From the NCBI GenBank assembly GCA_013368375.1, contig JAACJP010000010.1, positions 972,633-1,036,632 of the forward strand: a stretch of DNA of 64,000 nt, written 5' to 3'. Position 1 is the first letter of the stretch. The number at the start of each line of letters is the position of its first letter. The translations under genes were made by a program, and so were the position numbers. The notes under the pieces are model-generated. The model did no database searches, had not been told where the DNA came from, and saw nothing but the letters and a program-made list of their open reading frames with translations. Source of the stretch: Tricholomella constricta. Taxonomy: Eukaryota; Basidiomycota; Agaricomycetes; Agaricales; Lyophyllaceae. Below, piece by piece: positions 33,136 to 44,500 of this stretch.

Positions 33136-35417
33136 AAGTGTAACGCCCCCAGTAAGCTGTCGGGGGGTATGAAGTGTTTGGTAGTTAGCCTTGGGTCCCA
33201 GCGATTAGCCAGGCGGAAGAGTTTTCTGGATAGAGCGTCGGCGACGCTGTTATCCCGACCAGGGACGTGGACGACCCGCAATTGATGCATGGTGTCCATG
33301 AGAAAGTCACAAGCGGCTAAGAGGATGTTGTATTGCGGCAGAGCGTGTAGGGAGGAGAAAATGTTTACGGAGTTTTCACTGTCCGTGTAGATGACGATTC
33401 TGCCCGGGCAGGGAATCGAGGAGGAGGCAGTGTGGTACAGCGCAAAGATGACGCACAGAGCTTCATAGAAGAATATGAGGTTCTTGGGAGTGTTCGACGG
33501 AATGTCGCCATAGAATCCCGTATGGTTTGCCGGGATGTAAAACCCAAATCCTTCAAGCGAAGCGTCACAGTAGATGGTGATGTCCGCTGACGGCACTTGC
33601 CAGTCGACTGAACGCACTAGTCTGACTCCCGATTCACGCATGAGTCTAGCTCTGGCCCACAGAAGTTCGTCGCGAACGTTGTTGTTGACCCAGATAGCTG
33701 CGTTAGGAGCGTCTTTACCAGCGATCTTAGCATATAGCGCGCAAGTGCAAGGTTTTAGGAGGGGAAAAACGTTGAATGACCAATTGAGGTGACCACCAAG
33801 CCCTTGCCATTCACGAAGGGAGAATTTGGATCCCTTCTTGTTCTTTGTCGTCTCGCAGAAACGTGAGATCTTGTCAATCAAGTCCAGCCGGCTTTCAGTC
33901 GGTAGCGTCAGGGTCATGCGGTTGGGGTCGACTTTGATCCCGATAATGACGAGTGGTGCTCCTGAAATCTGCTTCTTCTCACTGTGTGGAATGCCAAGGT
34001 CGTCAAGAAGGACGAGAAATTTGACTTGGTTGGTCGGCAGAGAATTTTTGTAAGGGGGGTAGAACGTGAAGTCTGACGCCATGTTGGGACCGAACGCATT
34101 GTCGGAGTAAGCGAGGAGAAGGTGGATGAGACGAATGTATTTCGCAATCCAAATTACCAATGCCATGAAAGCGATCCAAATGGCTTGAGCACCTCTGCCG
34201 CCGAACGCGTTGCACAGGTCAAGCGAGCGTTCTCCGTCTATGGTGTTTACCTGCTTGATGGACCAGTAGAAGGACATGGGCATGTGCCGGTACGCTTCCG
34301 CGACATCCGATTTGAACATGATTATTTCTGCGTCCGGCCCTATAGCTTTTCGCAGGAATAACAGCATATTCCCCAGTAAGGACATGTCGTCCAACGGGTA
34401 TCCTGCAATGTCTTCACGTTGAATCATAGAGTTAAGCGAGAATTTACCAGCGGACTGGTCAGTGATCATGCGGAAGTTGTCGGAGTGGGGTTTTGGGATT
34501 GCGTGGATGGGCATACTGCACATGCCAGGAAGGAGATCCGGACCAAAAGGTCGAGAGAAGCGTCCGTGGCGAAATTCTTTGTCGCGTTGATCTCGTAAAA
34601 ATTGAGCTTCCTCGGGATCGTTCGGAGTTCCGAAGGTGGTGTCGAAAGTCTCGGGATATTGATCCCAGTGAGTATTGGCCCAAGGCCAGAAACCCTCACG
34701 GAGACCGCGACAGACGGAGGACACGAAAGGTTGATTGGGGTGCGTAGCTAGTAACGATTCAAAGAGGTCGACGTTGATTGGAGTAACAATTTTAAAAAGG
34801 TCAGGGTTCTCGGCGATGGTGCGGTTAACTGCTGGGTTATCGAGTTCAGACTGAGGAACTGACGGTAGAGGGGCTGCCGATTCAGTCCAATCTGCAGCGG
34901 ACTTGGAGAGAGAAGTCGGCTGGTCCCAGAGATTGTAGCGTAGGTATTTAGGCTTCGTGCTTCGGGCCGCCTCTTTCCTGGAAGCATTTTCCAGCCCCGT
35001 GATCCTTCGATCCGCATTTCCGGCATTGGTGAATGAAGCGACACTTTCCTGCAGAGCTGGTACAGACCCGATCGGACGCGTTGAAGCGGTTGCAGAGTTC
35101 GAACCGATTGCTTCCGCCTGATCCGCTCTTTGATCCGGAAGCGGAACCTTTTTTGCTTCCGTCGGAACCGACGAGTCTACCCATCGGGGTCCCAATGGAG
35201 GTCCAGAGGTTGATGAATAAGTGGGTGTCGGTGAGTATATTTTGTTGGCCTCCACAGACGATGTTACGGACAGCGATGTCGAATAAGATGATGCGCCCAT
35301 GGAAGGTGGTTTGAATGGAGGCGAACATGCCTTTGATGTGTTTTCCCCACGCATTAAGTTCGGCGGTGCGCTCTTCAAATACGTGCGTGTACGCTTCCAC
35401 TGTGAACCTCCACGCAA
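33132..35417 (-). CDS. pol: Reverse transcriptase-RNase H of element E
   Basis: Open frame of 761 codons; the first about 150 codons overlap gag in another frame, so the true start is probably near the gag end (about 34950). RT motifs: IHAIPKPHSDNFRMITDQS, FKSDVAEAYRHMPM (motif A) and FLVLLDDLGIPHS (motif C, LLDD instead of YxDD as in other DIRS-like RTs). RNase H follows with ITIYCDASLEG, YEAL, YTDSENSV and HVPGRDNSVADALSR. It copies the element RNA. The end overlaps the recombinase start by ATGA. No disruption is seen. Confidence 0.88.
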   Translation of the reverse strand: MRGGSQWKRTRTYLKSAPPNLMRGENTSKACSPPFKPPSMGASSYSTSLSVTSSVEANKIYSPTPTYSSTSGPPLGPRWVDSSVPTEAKKVPLPDQRADQAEAIGSNSATASTRPIGSVPALQESVASFTNAGNADRRITGLENASRKEAARSTKPKYLRYNLWDQPTSLSKSAADWTESAAPLPSVPQSELDNPAVNRTIAENPDLFKIVTPINVDLFESLLATHPNQPFVSSVCRGLREGFWPWANTHWDQYPETFDTTFGTPNDPEEAQFLRDQRDKEFRHGRFSRPFGPDLLPGMCSMPIHAIPKPHSDNFRMITDQSAGKFSLNSMIQREDIAGYPLDDMSLLGNMLLFLRKAIGPDAEIIMFKSDVAEAYRHMPMSFYWSIKQVNTIDGERSLDLCNAFGGRGAQAIWIAFMALVIWIAKYIRLIHLLLAYSDNAFGPNMASDFTFYPPYKNSLPTNQVKFLVLLDDLGIPHSEKKQISGAPLVIIGIKVDPNRMTLTLPTESRLDLIDKISRFCETTKNKKGSKFSLREWQGLGGHLNWSFNVFPLLKPCTCALYAKIAGKDAPNAAIWVNNNVRDELLWARARLMRESGVRLVRSVDWQVPSADITIYCDASLEGFGFYIPANHTGFYGDIPSNTPKNLIFFYEALCVIFALYHTASSSIPCPGRIVIYTDSENSVNIFSSLHALPQYNILLAACDFLMDTMHQLRVVHVPGRDNSVADALSRKLFRLANRWDPRLTTKHFIPPDSLLGALHL

Positions 35418-36319
35418 CTGACCAGTCCTGGGAGGTGAGGATTTTTCTGGGAGGCTCAGGACGGGTAAACCATATTTCAGTAGTTGAGGTTAACGGCGGT
35501 TCCTCGGATGATAGCGTTTCATTCCGGGAAACCAGGTGGTGCGGAACAGCTTGTGAGGAGGCTTCGTTTGACGAACTGCGGGTCGCGCGAAAACCGCTCA
35601 AGGACCTCTTGCGTAATTTTACATTGTGGTCGCTGGACCTGCTGCGCGATGGCTTCCTTTTTAAACCACGGTAGGTCGAGGTTTGTGAGTCGACGCTTCT
35701 TCCTTTCCCCTTCGAGATTCTCATCAGGAGAGACCGACTGCTCGTGTCGCCGGACTGATGCATCTGCCTGATCAAGGAATTCGTTGAACTCTCTGCTGGC
35801 TTGCGATCCTCTGGCAGGGGAATGGGTGACAGGTCTTTCAGGCGGTCCGAAGAAGATGCCGGATTCGACCTGATTTGCCCTGTTTCCGCGCCTACCGGAC
35901 GCCTCGATCTCCCTCTGAATTCCGTCAAGGGAAGATAGGTACTCCTTGATGGCGAGCTCCTTCGCCAAGTCGTCCCCTGTCTGAAGGCTAAGAATTTTGA
36001 AGACCTCGAGCGAGGCATCCCCTTTTTCAATATCCCCCTCCCGGAATCTTTTAAGAATGGCCTCGACTTGCTTGGAGAGGTTAAACTGGAATTGTTGGTC
36101 TGGAGGAGTGGACTGGAGAGTCGTGCTAGAAGCTCCGGCTCCGGACTGATCACCCTCTGTTCCGGCTTGGGAGATGTGATTCGAGCTAGAAGGCTGCCGG
36201 TTTGGAGGCCCGTAGAAAGGAGACTGAGATTGGAATTCATTGGGGAGCTCGCTACTAGCGAAGAGACCCCCGGGTGCACCGACAGATTGTCCTGTAGTTC
36301 CTTCTGCATGGCTGGACAT
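34948..36319 (-). pseudogene. gag: Gag-like ORF1 of element E, with one frame shift
   Basis: The N-terminal part runs from an ATG at 36319 to a stop at 35519-35521. The C-terminal part is in the +1 frame from about 35530 to 34948, including a helical block (WRFTVEAYTHVFEERTAELN) and a Cys/His region with a CX2CX4HX4C knuckle (CRKCGSKDHGAGKC) near 34975-35020. The two halves look like one Gag split by a single-base frame change near 35520-35560. This may be a mutation or a programmed +1 shift; no clear shift signal was recognised. Gag is expected to package the element RNA. Confidence 0.65.
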
Positions 36320-36388
36320 GGTTTTATGTCTCGGAAAGTGAAACAAATATTTTTCTTTTTGAGGGAACGATGGGACGTAGGACTATAC

Positions 36389-36712
36389 GACGCGAAAAGT
36401 ACTGTGTACCTGGCGTGACAAAGCTTTGCGAAGCGGTCAATAACGAAACTCCCGGAGGATGAGAACAAAACTGCTCACCCAGAGAAGGGGGTCAAGGCGA
36501 AACTCCTGGGGAAGTTTCAAATGACCGCGCGCTTCTTCTAGGTGAGAGAAGTCTCGAATTCGTAGACACCAAAACGATCCAGCGTGATTGCCCTGCGCCC
36601 AATCCAAAAACGCGCGGCGTTTTGTTTGTGCTTGTTGCGGCGCTTGATGCGCCATGCCGCCAGGCCACCCAGTACTGCCGCATTGGACTAGCGTAAATAA
36701 AAATTTAAACAG
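36389..36712 (-). repeat. Split direct repeat A1 of element E (outer end)
   Basis: 324 bases matching 31493-31816; on the minus strand it precedes gag and forms the 5' end of the element, probably holding the promoter. Confidence 0.9.
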
Positions 36713-37624
36713 TGATTTATAAGCCCTTGATCACTATACTCGAGCTTACCATTTTAACACGATGGGGTTTTACATCTGGACGATAACACTGGCGCTCCTG
36801 TCATAGCCTAAAGGACTCAGAACGCAGGACTCGGACAGTCATGATCAGGGGATATCCTATCTAGCATCGAGAATCCTCTGTCACTCCTTGATAGGCCGAT
36901 TTATCAAACTCATCTTGCCTCTGGCCGTCATTTACTGTTTGAGGCTCTTGAACCTCGCTGAAATCGAAGCACCGGTTGCCTCGTACTCAGGGTCGGTGCA
37001 CAAAATTGGGAGTCCTCGGGAAGAGAGTAGTATTTACTATCGTTGACCGCCATTCTCGGACGAAGACTTTCATTCGGGCCTGGATTATCCTTGGGGAAGC
37101 AGCCTATGCTCAACTAGTCTCCTCAGGTGGACGGTCTCGTTATGAGACGAGGGAAAGCCTTCGTTGCGCCCCGGCCCAGACTCCTGAGCAAAGTCGGCAT
37201 GAATCGTCGCCTGTAGGCGCCGTCGTCAAAGCTGCCTGGACACTCTTACTCTTATTTCATGGAACGGGGAGCACCGAATAGTCTAGTTTGGCAACTTCTT
37301 TTTGCATCCAAATGGACTCGGACTCACAACGGATTACCCTCGAGGCGAAAATTACGGAGGCTTACAGGTGATACTCTTGCCGGCGCCACATATCGTTTTC
37401 CCCGTCATGGTCATGTTTTCAAGGGGAACATTCGCTCCCAATTAAAGCGACATTCAGGTCAAGATTCGATGCGACATCAGCAAAACTCGCGGCAGCTAGA
37501 ATCGGTAGTGCTAGTCGATCTATCTATCCTAGCCCGCTAGTTTCATAGCTATTTCTATTTTGATCCTTCTAATTCTAAGATGCCACTAACTCACGTCTAG
37601 CTCCTCTATCTCATCGGAATAGAT
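36713..37624. other. Intergenic stretch, no gene seen
   Basis: About 900 bases with only short domain-less open frames on both strands. Confidence 0.4.
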
Positions 37625-38383
37625 CTATTCAACGAGATGGGTATACATGGTATCAGGTGTAGGGTAGAAATATACTACAGATCCAATAGAAAAACCCATT
37701 AGAATGTGCCCCGACAATATAACAAAGTGATAGAATTTGGATAAAATCTGCGAAGTAATGAACTTAGAATGAGATACCACAAGTGCAGGACTCGAAATAA
37801 CATACCAAAGAGACAACGTAACCCTGATGTCCTCTTCCGGGTGGCCAGCATTGGTGGTAACATTATGTAGCTCAAGGCGGGTGTCGACTTCGGCCAAGAT
37901 CGCGGTCCAGTGAGTTTCACGCTGGAGCCCCGATGCCAGTGTCGCATATGACCCAGTGTGTTTGATCCACTCCACACCGCCAAACGAAGGAGCGGACACA
38001 GCTCTCTTCCCAGCGGTAGGCGCGTTCTCACCCATCTTCTTTGCATCTTCACTCTTCTTGGGGTCTTCCCCGTTGGCCCACAATTCGAACGCGCGTTCAA
38101 TCTGTGCTTCGTTAGATCGATTTCGTGTAGGGAATAGCAAGGACTTACTGAAGCTGTGTATAGAGCCAGTGCACCAACTTGAAGTCCGTGGTCGAGCATT
38201 GTGCCGGAGGTCTTCTTCATGTGGCGAGAGAATATTTCGAGCACCAATTCTGATTGGAATGCTCCTTTCTCACCCTGGGGAACACAAGAAAATGAGGAAC
38301 ACATAAGCAGGTTGGCGAAAACGTACCTCCTCGCCCTCGGGATTGGCATACAACCAACGAAATTTGACCGACTCTCCTCGCTC
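37625..38383 (-). pseudogene. DUF6532-like gene fragment
   Basis: Exon-like blocks on the minus strand: about 38383-38327 (VKFRWLYANPEGEE), 38274-38149 (GEKGAFQSELVLEIF...GALALYTAS) and 38101-37625 (IERAFELWANG...), joined by plausible introns (gtacgt...ccag and gtaagt...cacag) in consistent phase. The pattern, in which a F...E-L region leads to ALALYTAS-ERAFELW-NG and Y..L, resembles the DUF6532 domain of mushroom hypotheticals; no function is known. The 5' end is fused directly to a universal-stress-like fragment in another frame, and the N-terminal half of a normal protein is absent, so it is called a fragment. Confidence 0.5.
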
Positions 38384-39053
38384 AGATCGATCGCAACAAC
38401 ATACCTGCGCTTCCTGCGGTCGCCGAGCTTTCCCAGGATCGCGATGGTAAGCGTGCACCTGTCCCGCTGGAAGATCGGCTGGGAGGTCTCATATGCGAGT
38501 GGCTCGTGGTGTTTGGTGGACTTGCGCCTGCGCGGGTTCCGCCTCGTGCGGGCGCTCGCATTGCGCGTGGAGAGAAAGTAAGGTTCCGGGGGGACGACGA
38601 CGTTGACGCCCTCGCCGAGGGGATCAGGGTCGACATCAGCCTCGGCCTCGACGCTGGTGAGGCCCCCATCGAGGGTACGGGGGCGATGATGGCGTTGTGC
38701 TCGGTGTTGCACTCGGTGACGGGGTCGAAAAAGTCGTCCTCGCTCCAGTCCTCGTCCTCGGTCTCGTCGCCGATGGTGTCGTCGCCCGAGTCGTAGGAAA
38801 AGGCGGTGGTGCGGGGACGTACGGAGGATGCGGAATCGGAGAGATCGAGGTCCGAGGGGGCGAGGGGGATAGCCTCGGTGGGGTCGCGGTCGCGCTGACG
38901 GAAGCGGCGGAAGGAGAAGGGGGAGGTGGAATGGGCACGGGAGCGGCTGCGATCAGAGTCACCGTCAGGCTGTGGCTGTGACTTGCTGTGACCGCAGGAT
39001 TCCTTGGGGTTAGTTCTGAACAAAAAATGCAGGGAAAATAGATAGGCGGACAT
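38384..39053 (-). pseudogene. Truncated universal-stress-protein-like gene
   Basis: The minus strand reads an acidic Ser/Arg-rich N-terminus (DDFFDPVTECNTEHNAI), then, after a frame change near 38640-38690, PLGEGVNVVVPPEPYF, RRNPRRRKSTKHHEPL, ETSQPIFQRDRCTLTI and RRYVVAIDLSEESR. This series resembles the N-terminal part of basidiomycete UspA-domain proteins, where the motif DLSEESRYAVEW normally opens the alpha/beta nucleotide-binding fold. Here the sequence switches at SEESR to the DUF6532-like fragment, so the fold itself is missing. Probably a pseudogene made by rearrangement. Confidence 0.5.
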
Positions 39054-39770
39054 CGCACCACCATTTCGACACAGCTTCGTGGGGACAAAAGAACGATGTT
39101 ACACAAGAAGGGGAACAAATGTTACAGAGCGGTGCTTGCAACAGGCAGATGGTACCCACAAACGGGCGGTCACAAAGACCACAAGCACCGGGAGGGGACA
39201 TGTCCTTCAAAGCAGGCTGGTGGTTCGGTACTTTCAGTGGTTGAACGTTTCGGAACAGGCGACGTGGCAGGAGACCGGAGTTGAAGCGGAGTCTGAATGG
39301 ACTTAGAGCTCTAAGATTCGCAACAATTGGTTGTTTGTCCTAGCGTTCTATGCCCCCTGGCTCGCCTATCAGTGATCTACCTATTCTAGCGCTGAGGAGT
39401 CTTGCTGATGGACACGTGGGCCATAAAGGACATTGTTTTGGAAAAATCCGTTCTCAGCACCACTGAGTCCATTTTCAAGCTGAAATGTGTGTATGTCAGA
39501 CAGATACGCATCATCGTTCCTCTTTCCTGTACCGCGGTCTTTATCTGTTGTATATAACGCCACCATCGATCAGAGGCGGCGTTCAATGTATGGCGGGAAT
39601 CTGCTTTCATTGACTTCATGGTAAATGTCCGTGTTTCTCACAAGGCCGGCGATGAGCTAGGAATTCTCACGTCGTTCTGCAACTCTGCCAGATGCCTTGA
39701 AGAATCAGATTAGATCGTAAGCAAGATGGAATTTCGGAGTCGACGGAGTGGCCTCCGCCATGAAGGCTTC
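39054..39770. other. Intergenic stretch left of element B
   Basis: No gene recognised; ends at the CTTGC target site (39771-39775) of element B. Confidence 0.4.
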
Positions 39771-39775
39771 CTTGC

Positions 39776-39996
39776 TGTAAGGGTGCTTACTATCTTATCG
39801 ACTAATCTGATCTAATCGTATCTTATCGACACGATTATGCTATTGTTTGGCAACACCTTCCGGTGTTGCCTATTTAATCCTTTACATTACATAATTAAAT
39901 AGTAGACCTTGTACACCTGTACGTAGCAATCGACAGACTTGTCAAGCTTACGTCTAGCGTGCACAGCAAGGTCCCCAATCTTGTAACTCCGTTACA
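39776..39996 (+). repeat. 5' LTR of element B
   Basis: TGTAAGGGTGCTTAC...CTCCGTTACA, 221 bases with a TGTAA/TTACA terminal inverted repeat, preceded by CTTGC. Contains a tatttaat TATA-like site and the hairpin GGCAACACC ttcc GGTGTTGCC. Confidence 0.95.
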
Positions 39997-40104
39997 TTTT
40001 TTTAAGCTACCTTGCTTTCTATTGCTGCGTACCCACGACATTACGCAGAACCACATTCCATTTAGAACACCCATCATCAAAAGAACCCACGAGACCCAGA
40101 CCCG

Positions 40105-41550
40105 ATGACACCAACTCCCACATCCGGAAAGAGCCGAACTCCGGTCTTCGAGGATGCGCTCGCAGCGCATCCTCCATCACAACTTCCACTGCAACCAGTG
40201 GAAGTCGGATCAGTCGCTGGTGGACAAAGTCCACCAGCGCAGAATACACTAGGATTAGAATCGGAGGAACCTTGGCCGATAGCAAGCACCAATGTGCCGG
40301 GGAGCTTGGCCGACGAATTGGCCAGGTCACATCGACCTGGCCCCACGGCAGGAAGCAGATGGCCAGACAGCCGTCTGTCAAGTAGAGCGTTCGGGGCGTC
40401 CACCCTGAGCATAGTCAAGATGGAGTCGGACGAAGACGACTTGTCCGACCCCGAGGCCAATGAAGAAGAAGCCAGCGATAGGGAATTGCTGGCGCTAAAA
40501 GTGAAGCAATTCTGGGACACCACCGATGTTGTTAGCGAACATCGACGAAGACGACTAGAGGAACGAGCGGATAGGCTCGTTCTACAATCAACCGGAGCAC
40601 AGTCCGTTGGAGAAATGGTCGTACAGGAGTATGCCGACCGATACTTGGAAGCGCTGTCCGTAGTAGTTACGGAATACAGGAAGAAGTACCCTAAGGGAAC
40701 TTCGAATTCAGCAGTCAGCTCGATCGCTGGGACTCCTATACCTAAGAAAGCTCCGCTCAACAAAGGAAAAGGTCGTTGGGATGACCTTTTCACCCCTCAA
40801 GCAGTGGCCTCTGGATCGAACCAGCCTCTTGATGAGGCTGCCATGGCAGTATCTGCGCTGCATCAAGCGCGCCAGTTAGGAGAATCTGACGACGATTATC
40901 GACGTCGGGCCGCGGCAGCGAAACGCGAAAGAATGACTCGCGAAGAGCACCTTGCGCAACCACAAGGTTCCTGATGGGCCCCTGTTAGTGAGTCTACATT
41001 AGACCCACCCACTGAGCGTAAGGACACGAATTCGCAACCAGCTGGCACTGAAAGCGTGCCAGCTATTCAAGTACCTCCGGAGGCTAAGGATGGCCGTGTT
41101 CCATTAGCGAAAGAGTGGAACAACCGGATCGCTTACCAGCGTCTGAGAAATGCTGATCTATCACGGAGCAAGTTCACGAATTATGACGACCAAGAAGTCG
41201 TCTTTGAAGGACATATGCCTGTGGATGAGATGGCGAGGCAATGGGCCTCGCAAACTCAAGGTTCGGATGGTGGGTTAGTAACTGGATTGGAAGCCGTCGA
41301 AAAGAATAATTCGACGGCGATAGCTAACGGTCGTCGAGACATGCGGGTTCAAATAAGTGAACCCGCGGAATATGCGCAGCCTCGAGCTCAGACTCGAGGC
41401 TATTCAATGCCTGCTCCGATCCGCCGGAGTCAATCAATTGCGGACGGAATACATGCTGCCGGAGAGCAGCATAAAACTAAGATGCATGAGCGATTGCATC
41501 AATTAATGCACGAGCGTTTGTCAGTACGACTGTCGCTTCCGGAGGGATGA
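40105..41550 (+). pseudogene. Element B ORF1 (N-terminal Gag-like or accessory), one TGA
   Basis: One frame from ATG 40105 to TGA 41548-41550, interrupted by an in-frame TGA at 40972-40974; the frame continues open on both sides. The product would be about 480 residues: Ser/Pro-rich N-terminus, acidic patch (MESDEDDLSDPEANEEE), a charged helical region (EHRRRRLEERADRLVL, YADRYLEALSVVVTEYRKKY) and a second helical part ending MHERLSVRLSLPEG. No zinc knuckle is present; the capsid-like domain is in ORF2. It may be an extended Gag N-terminus. Its final ATGA overlaps the ORF2 start. Function is unknown. Confidence 0.7.
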
Positions 41551-44500
41551 AATCTCGGCGTGCGGACTCAAAGTCCGTAGGCACTTATAGTGGAAGTGCA
41601 AAGTTCGGCGACCTTGAAGAATGGCTGTCGAGCCTCGTCGTGATGCTGGCAGTGAGCCAGTTTGGAGGAGAAGAACGCGACCAAGAGCGCGTTCTGATAA
41701 CATCCGAGTTTCTCGATGGCGAAGCTCGAAAGTGGTACAATCGCCACGTTATACATGTGAACCGCGAGAAGCAGTTCTGGACTTTTGAAGACGTCGTACT
41801 TGGATTGTATGACCGGTTCGTGCTACCCTCAACCATGCAAGATGCTCGTAACGACTTTAATGCTGTTACTTACTCGGCGAGCAAAGGAATACAAGGTTTA
41901 TATGATGACCTTGTGGACCATGCCATGAATATGGCAGCAAGAACGGACGATTGGACGTTCCTGGAGAAATTCCTCAAGACACTTCCGCGTGAGATGCGGA
42001 AGGCATTATTCGATGACGGGCTGTCACCCGAAATCAACACGGCCCAAGAGTTCCTAGCGGTGGGCTTAGCACACCAAGCCACCCAGAAGACGGCTGATTA
42101 CTTTGAGCGGAACATAACCGCTCAGCGAAGTCAACCGAGTCAACCGCGGAAACCAGATGGGGGGCGAGTAAACACCCCACAAAACAATTTCAACAGGACT
42201 CGATGTGTGTTTGGCGCACTTAATGAAAAACCATACGCCAAGCTAGCGTATCAGGATCAACCGGGACGTGGAGAGCAAAAGCCCCACGTCGAAAAACCAG
42301 CGATGAAGACGGGAGATCGTCCGCGTTACGATCAAACCAAAAACCACGATCATCACAACCACCCCCCGGGGGAAGTGTGCTTTAATTGTGGGAAACTAGG
42401 GCATTTTGCAAAAGATTGCAAACAGCCCAAGAAACAGCGAGCGTTCCTACGGGCCGCACGTACAGCGGCACCTGACGCAGCAAGTGAGGCGGACGACGAA
42501 GATACTTCTCCCGAGGACCCGGACAGACGAGACAATGGACGCCCTGAGACCAAGGCGGACAATGAAGACGAAGGCGATGAGTTCGTAGATATGGAGGTCT
42601 ACGAAAATGAATACTATGCTCGGGACGATGAGACCGAGCGTATGTTTGCAATGACAGAAGTCATTGCGTCAGAAGAACGCAATGATAAACCACCAAGTCG
42701 TAAAGTGAAAGTGCGGACGGGTAGGGACAAGATTGCTCGTCCCGTAGTCCCGATAAAGGACAAGGAGTGCCTGGTCACCTACATTAATGTAGGTGGACAT
42801 GAGGCTTGGACCCTCTGGGATTCCGGGAGTACGACTACCGGACTTACGCCGTCATTCGCTCAAGTGGCCGATATTCGAGTGTTTCCATTGGAGGATCCAT
42901 TAATCCTCCAGCTCGGAACTAAAGGAAGTCGGGCCACAGTAAATTTTGGCACGACGGTGGAAGCCGTTCTTCCAGGGTTTAAAGGCAAGGTTTACATGGA
43001 CCTTGCTAACTTTGATCGATACGACGTGATTATAGGCACGCCGTTTATGCGCGCAAACAACGTCGTGCTGGACTTTAACCGTGACGAAGTTGTCGTCAAT
43101 GGAGTCGCTACACCAGCGACTAAAGTAAAAATAGAGGATACCGATGGACGAGTTAGACGCCATCGGTCATTGGAGAAACGAAGAGAATGACTAAAAGTCA
43201 CAGTAGAAGATGATGATGATCCTGATAACGAGGGTAGGCCGATAAACAGCCTACCGAAGGATCACCCAGCACTTCTATTATCCGATGAAGAGTTTCAAGA
43301 AACTCTTAAGGAGGGGGATAAGCCACCTCCGAAGAAGAGAAAACCCCAACGACAACAGCAGAAGGCACAAAACGAGCCTTCGAACGAACGAGCACGGACT
43401 CACGAGCCATGCGAGGAACGCCAGCGCGATAATGAAGCGCGTAAGACGAGCGGGGCCGATAAGGATACGGAATCAGAGCCGTATACGAATGCGAGTAATC
43501 GATCATTTTGGGATAGACCAAATCCACATCCACAATATGAGTGGATGTTCGACCCACGGATGCCGCAAGAATGGAACGCAGTAATAGCGTCAATGCGGGC
43601 TCACGAAGGAAGAAATGTAGGCACGCGAGGACAAGCGTACCGAAATCCACGGCCTGAGGAAGTATCGGAGCCAATGGAAATGAATTTTCCGGTGAATATA
43701 CAACGGGCTAAACGGCCGTTGTATCGGTTACCAGTGAAGGATGAGAGTGACTTTGCTCTCGTAAAACTACGAGCTAGGTTTGATGTTAAACCCAGCAATA
43801 AAGACACAGCGCACATTCGCGCTGCAAGAACGGTGAACGGAAAAGGTAAGGCACCCAATGGAGGCCTTACCGCGGAAGATTATCCACGACTTCGCCAGCA
43901 ATGGCATGACGAATTCGAAGATATGGTGGGTGGTACGAAACAACAGCTACCACCCTGGCGGGAAGTCAATCACGAGATTACTCTCGTCGACGATGAGAAA
44001 CAGTACCAGTACCACGCGCCGAGGTGCCCAATGTCCCTTCGCGAGGAATTCTACGCGAAGGTCAATCGGTATACAGATTCTAAATGGTGGGAGCCTCGTT
44101 CGGTAAAGCAAGCAGCGCCGCTGCTATGTATCCCGAAAAAAGACGGCTCCCTGAGAACATCCTTGGACGCACGGCAGCGTAACGACAATACGATCAAGGA
44201 CGTTACGCCCTTGCCAGACCAAGAAATCATTCGCGAGGATGTTGCCAGAGGGAAGATACGATCAAAGATTGACTTAACGGATGCATACGAACAAGTACGC
44301 ATCCTCGAGAAGGACGTACACAAGACGGCCTTTGCAACGATAGCGGGAACCTATGTTAGCAACATAATGCAGATCGGGGACTGTAACACCCCCGCAACAT
44401 TTCAACGATTAATGACGTCAATTTTTCGGGACGTCATTGGGAAGTTTATGCATGTATACTTGGACGACATATTCATATTTTCGAACTCCATCGAAGAACA

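Larger units (their letters stand above)
31278..36712 (-). mobile_element. Element E: Ngaro/PAT-like tyrosine-recombinase retrotransposon
   Basis: On the minus strand the order is A1 repeat, gag, RT-RNase H, tyrosine recombinase, B1, A2, B2: the split direct repeat plan known for PAT and Ngaro elements. A1/A2 are 324 bases each; B1/B2 are 148 and 145 bases. The A2-cga-B1 junction has the composition expected of the joined ends of the circular DNA intermediate. No target duplication is expected with a tyrosine recombinase. No methyltransferase-like domain of the DIRS1 type was seen, favouring Ngaro. It is about 5.4 kb and probably full length. Confidence 0.88.

Noticed and set aside
34948..36468. 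506-codon minus-strand frame as the full Gag of element E
   Set aside because: Its first two thirds are the wrong frame; the plausible N-terminus is in the frame from 36319, so a frame change near 35520-35560 is needed.
40105..40974. ORF1 of element B as a complete 289-residue protein
   Set aside because: The same frame continues open after the TGA to 41550, so the stop is more likely a mutation.
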